Of a stretch of DNA of 64,000 nt, positions 1 through 9,644 are shown piece after piece (positions within the stretch are counted from its first letter, which is position 1; each line of letters opens with the position of its first letter). The notes under the pieces were generated by a model, which was given only the letters and a program-made list of their open reading frames with translations, had not been told where the DNA came from and did not search any database. The position numbers and the translations under genes were made by a program. Where the stretch lies: the NCBI GenBank assembly GCA_014529385.2, contig CM043964.1, positions 106,952,087-107,016,086 of the forward strand, given 5' to 3'. The stretch comes from Adiantum capillus-veneris. Taxonomy: Eukaryota > Streptophyta > Polypodiopsida > Polypodiales > Pteridaceae.

Positions 1-1197
1 CCAAGAGATTTGGATCACTAAATTGGCAAAAAGCTGAGTGAAAACTAAAGTTTGTACTGACTTTTTGAATCTTGAGTGTGAATAGAGGAAAAATTTATCC
101 AAACTTGGTGAAAATTGATTCATAGGCTTATATTGAGGGGATAAACATGTGTATATACTCAGTTGACCAAAAACTTGCAAAAATTTGACAAAAGTAAATA
201 ATCGCGATTATTTACATCTGCCATGTTTTTTAACTTTTTTTACCAAGTTGGCATACCACTAGCTTTACCATGTTGTAATAAGTCCACAAACCAAATTCGG
301 TAAGATTTGGATCACTGGGGTGAAAACTGTGGCAAAAATTGTAAAGTTAGTTTGCGGACAGATAATTGATGACCACTTGACCAAAAATTGTCCAAACTTG
401 ATGAAAATTGGCTAGTGACCTTAATATAAGGTGCTTAATAGATCTGTGTCAAAGTTGGGACAAAAATTTGCAAAAAAGTGTCAAAAGTAAATAATCGCGA
501 TTATTTACATTTGCTTCAAAACTTGGTGATTTTGCAAATTTGAGTATACCACAAGGTCAAGCACATCAATTGGACCCCACAAATCAATTTTGGTGAAATT
601 TGGACAACAAAAGTGAAACCTAAGCCAGATTCTCGAAATCAGAGTCTGCGGACACGGAACGGTGGGTAAACTTAATCAAATTTTGTCCAAACTTGTTGAA
701 ACTTGCCCAAGGGCTTTAACAAGTTGTATACTTGCCAAACCAATCCAGAAAGTGCAAAAAAGTGACAAAAGTAAATAATCGCGATTATTTAATTCTGCTA
801 TCCAGAGACTTCAAATTTGACTTTTGGGCTTATACAGTGTTAGACCAGCATAAAGTAAGGCCACTGGAAAATTTTGGTATCAATCGGATGAAAATTGGTA
901 CAGATACACTCAGTTTACAGATTGCATATTAAACCTTTGATTTTGCTAAGCTGAATCTGAAAGTCAAAATTTCGACTTCCATAGCATGAATTGAAGTGAA
1001 ATACAGAGACCAATCACTAGAGTTCTCAAGAGCTCTATTGTCCTTATAGAAAAATAGCTAATTTAACAAATTTTGTACAGGAATCAGGTTGCAGACAAGG
1101 AATCAGTGTCTTGACAGAAAGTTGCAATTGAGTCAAGTGGAAATTGACTACAAGTCAATCTAAGGTGAGTACTCTATCCAGGGCTTCATAAGTCTAT
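1..1197 (+). repeat. B 5' leader with palindrome array
   Basis: Non-coding sequence upstream of the B gag start. It contains three copies of a palindrome with half-site GTAAATAATCG (centre TCGCGA) at 194-215, 487-508 and 772-791. The first two are perfect over 22 bp and the third over 20 bp. Starts are 293 and 285 bp apart, and flanking text recurs with the same period: CAAAAG directly before each palindrome, an ACCAAATT/ATTTGGATCAC-type block 60-90 bp after, and TGCGGACA near 355 and 646. It is therefore a degenerate tandem array of about 290-bp units with one palindrome each. No open frame here looks real. The 5' LTR and primer site must lie left of position 1. Confidence 0.8.
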
Positions 1198-1740
1198 ATG
1201 AACCTTAGATCCGGTCGTGTAATAGAAAATCAAGGTCTATTTGGAGAAAACACCAGTAGAGTATCCACTGAAGAAAGCATAAAACAAGGCAATTCCTTGC
1301 ACACAATTCCTGAAGAAGTCTCAGACACTTTTTCAGATTCAACATCCGAAATGTCTTCTTACTCGACTCACTCGAAAACTGGAACGAAAATGTGCTACAA
1401 GCATATACTCTCTTTTAACAAGACTAATCGTCATGGAGCCCAAAGTTTACTTGGATCCTAATGAAGAGTATGCTATTCGCATCGATGATCATGGTATTGA
1501 GTTCGAAGAAGAAGTTAGGGCCAACAAACAAGGAAAAATGTACATGAATCGAAACGGAACTCAATATGTACAAGTTGAAAATCCTGATATGGTAGACAAA
1601 TGGGGCTTAGAAGTAAATACTATAATCCCAAATATGCCAGCAAAGGAAGGATCACCAACTTTGAAATTCGGGGGATACGATCAAGTAGAAACATAAAAGA
1701 TCTTTTGTGGACTTCTCACGCTAGACTAGGACAATTAACG
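1198..1740 (+). pseudogene. B gag, N-terminal part (broken)
   Basis: The start at 1198 gives MNLRSGR, the same N-terminal signature as A gag (MNLRSGR) and D gag (MHLRSGR). The frame stops at 1461. A second frame from 1433 to 1696 continues the homology, including a VDKWGL motif shared with A gag, so there is a frameshift around 1430-1460 and then a stop. Copia-1 interrupts the gene at 1741 and gag resumes at 6962. No catalytic domain lies in this part. It is non-functional. Confidence 0.8.
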
Positions 1741-2062
1741 TGTAAAGAATGAGGATGCAAGAGAGCTACACAAGACAAGCACAAAGCACACAGAGATGGA
1801 AAGCTTCTTCTTCTTCTTCACAGAAAAGAGAGTACAAAATGACTAAGTGCTAAAGCTGAAAAGTAGCACATATGTACATGCGGTCACTAAGTGTGAACTC
1901 GCTAGAAGCGTACTAGGCTGGCACTATAAGTGTAGTCCAGCTGTAGAATCACTGGTAGAGATCCTCCGTGTGGGTCACCTAACGTGCCAGTGAGTAAATG
2001 CCGTAAGCGGCCAAGACCCGTAGTGGATGCCAACTCAAGGTGTAGAGCTCGACATCTCAACA
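1741..2062 (-). repeat. Copia-1 3' LTR
   Basis: 322-bp direct repeat of 6640-6961 with TG...CA ends. The polyprotein stop codon lies inside it (2035-2037). A short CTT run (about 1804-1818) is shared with the other copy. Confidence 0.95.
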
Positions 2063-5000
2063 CTCCCCCTCGAGCTCTGCATGTCGCAGAGTCCAAGCAT
2101 AGTTCGGAAACGTCGAAGCTTCTCAGCTCTGAGGGCCTTGGTAAAGATATCCGCTATCTGCTCCTCTGTGCTGACGTAGACCAAGTCGATGTCGCCCGCC
2201 AACACTCGCTCTTGAACGTAGTGGTAATGGACCTCTATGTGTTTGGTCCTGGCATGGAGCATTGGGTTCCTAGCCAACTGCATGCTGCTGAGGTTGTCAC
2301 AATGGATGAAAATCTGCTGGTCCACCTGCACTCCCAAGTCCTCAAGTAATGTGCGTAGCCAAGCTACCTCGCACGCCGCAACTGCTGCACCTCTGTACTC
2401 GGCCTCTGTGCTCGATAAAGCAACCGTAGGCTGCTTTTTGCTGCTCCAAGTAACAGCAGCACTCCCAAAAGAGAACATGAAGCCACTCATAGATCTCCTA
2501 TCAACAATGCTACCTGCCCAATCTGCATCTGTATACCCATACAATGCTAATGGTGCATCTGCTGCATAGAACAATGCGTAGTCAAGAGTACCTTGCACAT
2601 ACCTAAGTGTGCGTCGTACTCCATCCAAATGTGGCTTCCTCGGAAGTTGCATGAACTGACTCTCCAAGCCTACTGTGTAGCTCAAGTCTGGCCTCGTGAT
2701 AGTCAAGTAGATTAGACTACCCACAATCTTCCTGTACATGTTGACATCCTCAACAACATCACCCTTCTCTGCACTCAGCTTTGCATTCACATCCAAGGGA
2801 ATAGAAATTGGCTTACAATCAGCCATACCATACTTTGACAACATGTCCAAAGCATACTGTCTCTGTGATAGCCATACACCCTCTGGAGTCTTGATCACTT
2901 CAATGCCAAGAAAGTAGCGCAACTCGCCTAAATCTTTCATTTCAAACTCCTGTTTGAGAAGACCCTTCACATGGTCAATCTCCATAGCATTGTCACCCAC
3001 AATAATAAGGTCATCTACATATATGGTAATGACCACAATCCCCACATCACTCTCACGTACATAGAGTGAATGATCAGCATGAGCTCTCCTAAAACCAATA
3101 CTGACAAGATACTTGGCAATCCTGTCATACCATGCTCTAGAGCCCTGCTTCAAACCATACAAAGCTTTGAGAAGTCTGTATACATAATCTGGGTAACCTG
3201 GATCGACATAACCAGGTGGCTGATCCATATACACTTCCTCTTGCAACTCACCATTCAAGAAGGCATTCTTTACATCCATTTGATGCATAATCCATCCTCT
3301 AGATGCAGCCACAGCTATGACAGCTCTCACAGTCGTCATCTTTGCCACTGGAGCAAAGGTCTCCTCATAGTCTATGCCATACGTTTGTGCATAACCCTTT
3401 GCGACCAGCCTTGCCTTGTGACGCTCAATGTTACCATCAGCCTTATGCTTGGTTTTATACACCCATTTACAGCCAATAGCTTTCTTGCCACTTGGCAATG
3501 GCACCAACTCCCATGTTTCATTTGCTTCCAATGCAGCCATCTCTTCATTCATTGCATCATCCCAATGCACATTTCCAACTGCATCCTCAAAACATGTGGG
3601 CTCCACATCCTGTATCACCTTAGCCATGTAGGCTTGGTGATGCGCTAGATACCCATCATAAGTCAATTTCTGAACTGGATTTCTGACTCTATTAGATCTG
3701 CGCGGTCCTGGGTCACTCCTTTGCCCTCTAGCATCTTCTTGTACTTTCCTTACACCAGGTGTCCTGACAGCCGGAATTCCAAATTCCTCATCAAGACTTT
3801 GTTTAGAACCATCTGAATCCATGTCTACATGTGAAAAACCTGATGATGCATCAACCATAAAGGGAGGTTCATCAACCTTTTCCTTTCCTTTTCGTGATAC
3901 ATTCCCTGTACCTGTTGGTGGAGTAACCTGCGTACGTAGTCTACCATTCCATGGTTTCTCAACAGAGCCACGAGAAGAGGACTCTTGTGGTCCACTCAAA
4001 ACCTGTGACTGTGGCCTCACATTTTGTACAACCACATCATCTTTTACATCAGCCCCAATAGTGCCATGTGCATTACTGTACCAGCTGCTCATCTCATCAA
4101 AGACTACATCTCTGCTCACTCGTAATTCTCGTGTAGTAGGATTGTAGCACCTGTACCCCTTTTGTTCAAGGGAATATCCCACAAGAATACATTTCTCTGC
4201 TTTAGGATCCAATTTCCTACGCAACTCATCTGGTACATGCACGTAAGCTATGTAGCCAAACACTTTCAAGTGTGCCAAATCAGGCTTTGTACCTGTAAAC
4301 TTTTCCTCAGGTGTTACATCATGCACCGCAGCTATAGGTGTCCTGTTCATAATGTACACAGCTGTATTTACAGCTTCAGCCCAGAAATGATGAGGCATGT
4401 TCTTCTCATTCATCAATGCACGTGCAACCTCTGCAATGTGCCTGTTTTTCCTTTCTGCGACCCCATTCTGCTGTGGAGTATATCTGCATGTAAACTGCCT
4501 GTGTATACCATGCATTCGCAGAAAATCTGAAAAATCATTGGAGAAGTACTCTCCCCCTCCATCTGACCTCAATGTCTTGATTTGCATATCTGTCTCCTTC
4601 TCAATCATGACTTTGAAGTCTTGAAAGTGACCAAACACTTCACTTTTATTACGCATGAAGTAGACCCATACTTTCCTTGTATGGTCATCAATGAAAGAGA
4701 CATAATACCTGCAACCATGTATACTTGCAGTATCGGTTGGACCCCAAACATCTGTGTGCACCACCTCAAGTGGCCTTTTACATACATTGCGCTCATGTGG
4801 AAATGAGCCCTTTGACTGTTTTCCAAACTGGCATGTTGCACACACTTTATGCATACCATCCACCTTGAATTTGGGCAAACCTTTTACAATCTGTTTTGAT
4901 TGCATGCTGCGCAATCTCTGCTCATTGACATGGCCAATGCGTTTGTGCCAAATGTCAACATCAGCCACAACACCTGTGCCCTGTGCAAATAATGCATCTT

Positions 5001-6384
5001 TTACCTCAGGCATGTCTACATTCAGCGTAAACATTCTGCCCACACATTTGCCCTCTGTGATCAGCTTACAGCCATTCTGGAAATCTTCTACATAACAGCC
5101 ATTTGGATTGAAGCGAACCTGCAAACCCTGCTCAACCATTTGTCCAACAGAAACAAGATTCTTTGTAATGTTTGGGACATGAAGTACATCTGCTAAGTAC
5201 TTTGATTTCCCACTCTTCGTATTTAGAGGTATGTCCCCTACATGAGCAATGGGGTGAGCTGTGTCATCTCCTATCTGCACATAGCCTGACACATCTGGTT
5301 TGCGCATATCTCTAAACCACTCTCCACGAGACGTCATGTGATTAGAGGCACCTGAATCCACATACCAAACATCATCTTGGGTGGAATTCTCTGCAGTCAT
5401 TGTATTCATTACATGCTGCATAACAAACATGCGCTCGTTTTTGCTGTCATCTACATCTCTGCTAGTAGATGCATAGTTTCCCTGTTCTCTCTTTCTACTT
5501 GCTTTTCCCTTTGGACAGTCACGTGACATGTGACCTCTTTCACCACAAGTCCAACATTCTCTACTATCTGGAGTATGTTGCTGCCTGCTTGATCCTGCAC
5601 CACGACCTCTTTGACTCCCCCTGCCTTGAGACTGATTTCCCCTGCCACCTGTATTGTTTTGATTTGATTGACCTTCCAGAAATTGGCCCCTGCAACCCCT
5701 TGGGCCTCGACCACGACCTCTACCTCTACCTCTGTTGGAGTTAGAATAGAAGGCCTGTTCAGAATTATTTCTGCCATGAGAAGAAGATGTGTCAAGGTTC
5801 TTCTCCTCAAGAATAAGCATAGAAATCAAATCTTGGAACACGGGGATGTCGTCTCTTGTATTCATGGAAGACCTGAAATGTACATACTCATTTCCTAAAC
5901 CATCCAAGCATGCACGGACAATGTCATCATCTTCCACTGAGACTTTAATAGATCCAAGAGCCTCAATGATACTCTTGATCTTCAAAGCATAATCATTGAT
6001 TGAGAGGTTGTTCCTCTTAACCTGATTTAGCTCCGACTTTAGTTGAAGCTTCCTGGCCTTGGTGTTCACCTCGAACACTCTGCCTAAGTTTCTCCATGCA
6101 ATGGCGGGGGTTTCAACATCCTGTAGATAGCCCATCATGCCATCTGTGATGCTCATAGAAAGCCAATACATCACTTTGCTCTGGCCTTGTTGCCAGTTTC
6201 TCAAAGCTTTCCTTTGTTCTGCTGTAGCATTTGCCTCGGGAATCTCTGGTTCCTTTTCATTGTATCCTTCTACATAGTCCCAATAACCTTTTCCTTTTAG
6301 GAAATTTGTTATTCTGAACTTCCATGCAGGGTAGTTATTTTTCTCAAGCTTCTCAGTAACAATCTGACTGAAACCGTCAGACAT
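2035..6384 (-). CDS. Copia-1 gag-pol polyprotein
   Basis: One open frame of 1,449 codons from an ATG at 6384-6382; upstream in-frame codons contain no other ATG. Domains in order: gag (about 15-200), an RG-rich stretch (about 217-275), a CCHC knuckle (CWTCGERGHMSRDC, about 277-290), aspartic protease with D-S-G (about 343-345), integrase zinc site H-H-C-C (about 480-518), integrase core D544, D608, E644 with 35 residues between the last two, reverse transcriptase with YVDD (about 1122-1125), and RNase H near the end. Protease-integrase-RT-RNase H is the Ty1/copia order. No frameshift or internal stop is seen, so the polyprotein may be functional. The RT has LKQGSRAW where LKQSPRAW is usual. 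The last 28 nt lie in the 3' LTR. Confidence 0.95.
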   Translation of the reverse strand: MSDGFSQIVTEKLEKNNYPAWKFRITNFLKGKGYWDYVEGYNEKEPEIPEANATAEQRKALRNWQQGQSKVMYWLSMSITDGMMGYLQDVETPAIAWRNLGRVFEVNTKARKLQLKSELNQVKRNNLSINDYALKIKSIIEALGSIKVSVEDDDIVRACLDGLGNEYVHFRSSMNTRDDIPVFQDLISMLILEEKNLDTSSSHGRNNSEQAFYSNSNRGRGRGRGRGPRGCRGQFLEGQSNQNNTGGRGNQSQGRGSQRGRGAGSSRQQHTPDSRECWTCGERGHMSRDCPKGKASRKREQGNYASTSRDVDDSKNERMFVMQHVMNTMTAENSTQDDVWYVDSGASNHMTSRGEWFRDMRKPDVSGYVQIGDDTAHPIAHVGDIPLNTKSGKSKYLADVLHVPNITKNLVSVGQMVEQGLQVRFNPNGCYVEDFQNGCKLITEGKCVGRMFTLNVDMPEVKDALFAQGTGVVADVDIWHKRIGHVNEQRLRSMQSKQIVKGLPKFKVDGMHKVCATCQFGKQSKGSFPHERNVCKRPLEVVHTDVWGPTDTASIHGCRYYVSFIDDHTRKVWVYFMRNKSEVFGHFQDFKVMIEKETDMQIKTLRSDGGGEYFSNDFSDFLRMHGIHRQFTCRYTPQQNGVAERKNRHIAEVARALMNEKNMPHHFWAEAVNTAVYIMNRTPIAAVHDVTPEEKFTGTKPDLAHLKVFGYIAYVHVPDELRRKLDPKAEKCILVGYSLEQKGYRCYNPTTRELRVSRDVVFDEMSSWYSNAHGTIGADVKDDVVVQNVRPQSQVLSGPQESSSRGSVEKPWNGRLRTQVTPPTGTGNVSRKGKEKVDEPPFMVDASSGFSHVDMDSDGSKQSLDEEFGIPAVRTPGVRKVQEDARGQRSDPGPRRSNRVRNPVQKLTYDGYLAHHQAYMAKVIQDVEPTCFEDAVGNVHWDDAMNEEMAALEANETWELVPLPSGKKAIGCKWVYKTKHKADGNIERHKARLVAKGYAQTYGIDYEETFAPVAKMTTVRAVIAVAASRGWIMHQMDVKNAFLNGELQEEVYMDQPPGYVDPGYPDYVYRLLKALYGLKQGSRAWYDRIAKYLVSIGFRRAHADHSLYVRESDVGIVVITIYVDDLIIVGDNAMEIDHVKGLLKQEFEMKDLGELRYFLGIEVIKTPEGVWLSQRQYALDMLSKYGMADCKPISIPLDVNAKLSAEKGDVVEDVNMYRKIVGSLIYLTITRPDLSYTVGLESQFMQLPRKPHLDGVRRTLRYVQGTLDYALFYAADAPLALYGYTDADWAGSIVDRRSMSGFMFSFGSAAVTWSSKKQPTVALSSTEAEYRGAAVAACEVAWLRTLLEDLGVQVDQQIFIHCDNLSSMQLARNPMLHARTKHIEVHYHYVQERVLAGDIDLVYVSTEEQIADIFTKALRAEKLRRFRTMLGLCDMQSSRGSVEMSSSTP
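2063..2074 (-). other. Copia-1 polypurine tract
   Basis: On the minus strand this reads CTCGAGGGGGAG immediately before the 3' LTR, the expected place and composition for the plus-strand primer. Confidence 0.75.
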
Positions 6385-6626
6385 CTTGAAGCAGTAAGAC
6401 AAAATAGGTGCAATCTGCAAAAACCTGCAAATCTGCTGCACCTGCTATCGTGGTACCTGTAACGCTTTCTACACTCAACGAGTGTCCACAATCAAGCGTA
6501 CATACAACCACTGTACTTGTACAGTAAATCTCTGTATACTGCACTTTGGAGACCTGCATCTGGTCGTGGATTGCGAACGAAGGGATTGTGATGATCTTGC
6601 TCTCTTAGCCTCTCTTGCCTGCACCA

Positions 6627-6639
6627 GGCTCTGATACCA
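6627..6639 (-). other. Copia-1 primer binding site (initiator Met tRNA)
   Basis: On the minus strand TGGTATCAGAGCC directly abuts the 5' LTR. This is the usual plant initiator-Met tRNA primer site of copia elements and fixes the orientation. Confidence 0.93.
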
Positions 6640-6961
6640 TGTAAAGAATGAGGATGCAAGAGATCTACACAAGACAAGCACAAAGCACACAGAGATGGAA
6701 AGCTTCTTCTTCTTCTTCACAGAAAAGAGAGTACAAAATGACTAAGTGCTAAAGCTGAAAAGTAGCACATATGTACATGCGGTCACTAAGTGTGAACTCG
6801 CTAGAAGAGTACTAGGCTGGCACTATAAGTGTAGTCCAGCTGTAGAATCACTGGCAGAGATCCTCCATGTGGGTCACGTAACGCGCCAGTGAGTAAATGC
6901 CGTAAGCGGCCAAGACCCGTAGTGGATGCCAACTCAAGGTGTAGAGCTCGACATCTCAACA
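6640..6961 (-). repeat. Copia-1 5' LTR
   Basis: 322-bp LTR next to the primer site. It differs from the 3' LTR at about six positions, four of them within the segment corresponding to 1955-1986. Confidence 0.95.
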
Positions 6962-8663
6962 TAACGGCCATGAAGATCATCCATATTTTCAAAATCAAAG
7001 ATAAGGGATCTGCGGATCTACCAACTTACTTGTTTATGGATTGTTATAACAAAAACTTTGTTATGATGACTCCTAAGGAGGTAGAACAAACCAAATACCA
7101 GGGGGATTCCATACGGGATTGGATATTGCGTCAAGGACTAGAAACCACTCCAAGAGACGAACATCGTGAGAGATCATCTGAGAGTAATGTGAAGAAACCA
7201 AAAACCACCTCATCACGTAGAAAAATGGCTGACACTAAGGCCATCCCAGGGCTACACGAGTCACTATTTTCAAAAGACTGGTTTGAAGGACTAGGAACAG
7301 GACCAACTCTTAGAAGACCTGGAGTTGAACTGAATAGACGTGTCAGACCAGCTGATTTTCAAAATTGGGTCAGAAAATACAGTGGATTAAGAGATCCATA
7401 TGACCACTTAGCAAGATTCAAGCAAGTGCTAAGAGCGGAGCTTATAGTCGATTTCCATACTCAATTTGAAGGCTTTGGAATGACATTAGAAGAAAAAAGC
7501 TTTGACATGGTTCCAAAACATTCCACCAAGGTCAATCATAGATTTGAATACATTAGCTCAAGGATTTGTAGCTGCTTGTTCTAAAACGGGGATTAAACAT
7601 AATACGATAGCTCAAATCTACAGCTTCAAATAGAAACATGGTGAGTCTGTTAAAGATTGTGCAGCTCGAATGAAACAATACATTGCCAGATGCCCAGAGA
7701 TGGAGATACCTGCAGAGGAGCGACTTGTTTCATTGTTTCTGGAGAGAATGCTAAACAAAGAACTTCATGCTATACTGTATAGTAAAAAGCATACAACCCT
7801 AGAGGTGTGTGTGTCTGATGCTATCGACCTAGGAGACAATTGTGAGATCTTTAATGAAGAGGATGTCCTTAAGGATAACCAAAGTGAGAAGACTTCATCT
7901 ACAAAACCAGCATAAGTGGGAACGGCTACCGTGGCACCACTCTCAGCCATAGAAGATATGCTAAAAAGGATGAATGACATGATGCACAATATGCAAAGAA
8001 CACCTATGAGAGAACCAGGACGGGGGATATCCCCACAAGGACAACCAATTAGGCCACAAAAATGGTGTGGAATCAAGGGTAAATGGACCAACCACGAGAC
8101 CCACGAGTCCTACTTCAGACCAAAGTATGATGGGAATGTTTAGTACATACCCATGAGGCCACAAGGACAACCCATGTACAGATATCAGCCTAATATGGTT
8201 CAAATTCAAAGACCACCAATGGGTATGGAGAGACCTCAACCTGTATTGGGACAACAACCTCCTTATCCAATACATAATGCGGTGCCTGTAAAGTACATGC
8301 ACTCAGAAGGAGTCATAGATGAACAAGCATTAGTTCCTGTTACACCCTATGCAGAGCCTAGTCCATCTACAGTAATGGTAGAGGGAGATTGGTATAGTTC
8401 ACAACCACCACCAATGGAGGAAACCATGACTTATGCTCCACCAGAGCTCGCACCAATGTATTATGTAGCTAATCAAGGTGTCAGACCTCCCATGGGAAGA
8501 CCCATGATGAAGCCCAGAATAGGAAACTGTCATAACTGTGGTGCTGATGACCATTGGAAGAATGAATATCAAGAGCTTGACAAAAACCTCAAACCGATTG
8601 AAGCCTATTGCATACAATGTTGCAAAAAGGGAGGACACTTTCCGAGAGATTGTCCTAAGAATC
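6962..8663 (+). pseudogene. B gag, middle and C-terminal part (broken)
   Basis: Continues B gag after Copia-1. The capsid-like region (about 7330-7800) matches A gag, with motifs such as FKQVLRAE, DFHTQ, GFG and GIKHNT. Breaks: a frameshift near 7495-7510, stops near 7632, 7912 and 8141. The C-terminus has two zinc knuckles at about 8528-8655. The first has lost its last cysteine (CHNCGADDHWKNEY, Y for C) and the second is CIQCCKKGGHFPRDC. The frame ends at 8663 where A inserted, and resumes in the same frame at 31831, so gag and ORF2 were one frame in B. Confidence 0.88.
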
Positions 8664-9595
8664 TGTTAAGGTGGTTACGCCGCTAGCGGAAGCTAAATAG
8701 CGAGAACTCAACCAACAACAGAATTTGTCAGACGAGGACGAAGCTTGACCCGCAGGCGCATGGAAACAACTAGGTGGGTGTCAAATCACCTACTCGACCT
8801 TCTAATGACAATCACTACTAAGGAAATCATATCTAAGTTCTAAAATACGCAAGTGTCTGAAATCCGTACTATGAACGAATGCTATACGAAACAGGATCTA
8901 GAATCATTGAATCGATCTCAAACTCAAGGGGAAGTCTATACACTATGTAAGAACAAAACCCTAAAGACTTGAACTGCAAAATCAACCTATAACCACTCTG
9001 TGCGGTAAACGCGTATGAAGACAGGCCGAAAAATACAGGTGATCGAAACTTGACCCCGATGGTACTAATGTGTAGTTCTACTCGTTGTGGTTCTATAGAT
9101 ATGCTGCACGCTCTATTCCGACACACGAGTTGGAAGAAAACTCACATAGAAGCTCGTAGGAACTTACCACACATAGAAGCCAATAGCGCGCACTCTTGGT
9201 ATCTGGGCGTAGCTCTCACCGTTGCTAACACAATGGTGGTGTCGCTTCTCCAATGGCGGCTCCGTAGCTCGCGTAGCAAGTAGATAAGACTCTCTCTCTC
9301 TCTCAGACACAGTCACGGTGCTCAAAAACTCACTTTAATTAATAATCTGAATCTCCCTTTAGGTTACAAAACTTTGGCTTATATACCTCAGCCTTGGAGG
9401 TGAGAACATCTCTAACTAATTACATCGGCAAGTGAAATTACTTCGGGATTACAAGCTGGAAACTCAATTGAGTCCCGTTACTTAATGAATGGCTCAATTC
9501 AAAATCAATGTCGGAAATACATTTATTACAATCAATGGTTACAAAAATGATGAGTGTGAGAAAAAATGTGGGTGTGATCCTCTGCTGGCTCAACA
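8664..9595 (-). repeat. A 3' LTR
   Basis: 932-bp LTR copy. It contains a segment (about 9062-9160) absent from the 5' LTR. On the minus strand a TATATAA box lies at 9379-9385, followed by a GA-rich run (9290-9304). Confidence 0.94.
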
Positions 9596-9607
9596 CTCCC
9601 CCCCTCC
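9596..9607 (-). other. A terminal polypurine tract
   Basis: On the minus strand GGAGGGGGGGAG directly precedes the 3' LTR. A 7-bp hairpin (TCATGTC/GACATGA, about 9611-9630) lies just upstream of it in element direction. Confidence 0.88.
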
Positions 9608-9644
9608 GCGTTCATGTCGTCCCTGACATGACTTTGATGCTTGG

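Larger units (their letters stand above)
1741..6961 (-). mobile_element. Copia-1, complete Ty1/copia LTR retrotransposon
   Basis: A 5,221-bp element bounded by 322-bp LTRs that start TGTAAAGAAT and end TCTCAACA, flanked by the 5-bp duplication TAACG (1736-1740 and 6962-6966). It has an initiator-Met primer site beside the right LTR and a purine-rich tract beside the left LTR, so transcription runs right to left. About six substitutions separate the LTRs (roughly 2 percent), a fairly recent insertion. It carries one uninterrupted gag-pol frame and looks structurally complete. It sits in B gag in antisense orientation. Confidence 0.96.

Noticed and set aside
3070-3648. Plus-strand open frames across Copia-1, and antisense frames in A ORF2 and ORF3
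   Set aside because: They mirror strong coding frames on the opposite strand and show no domain.
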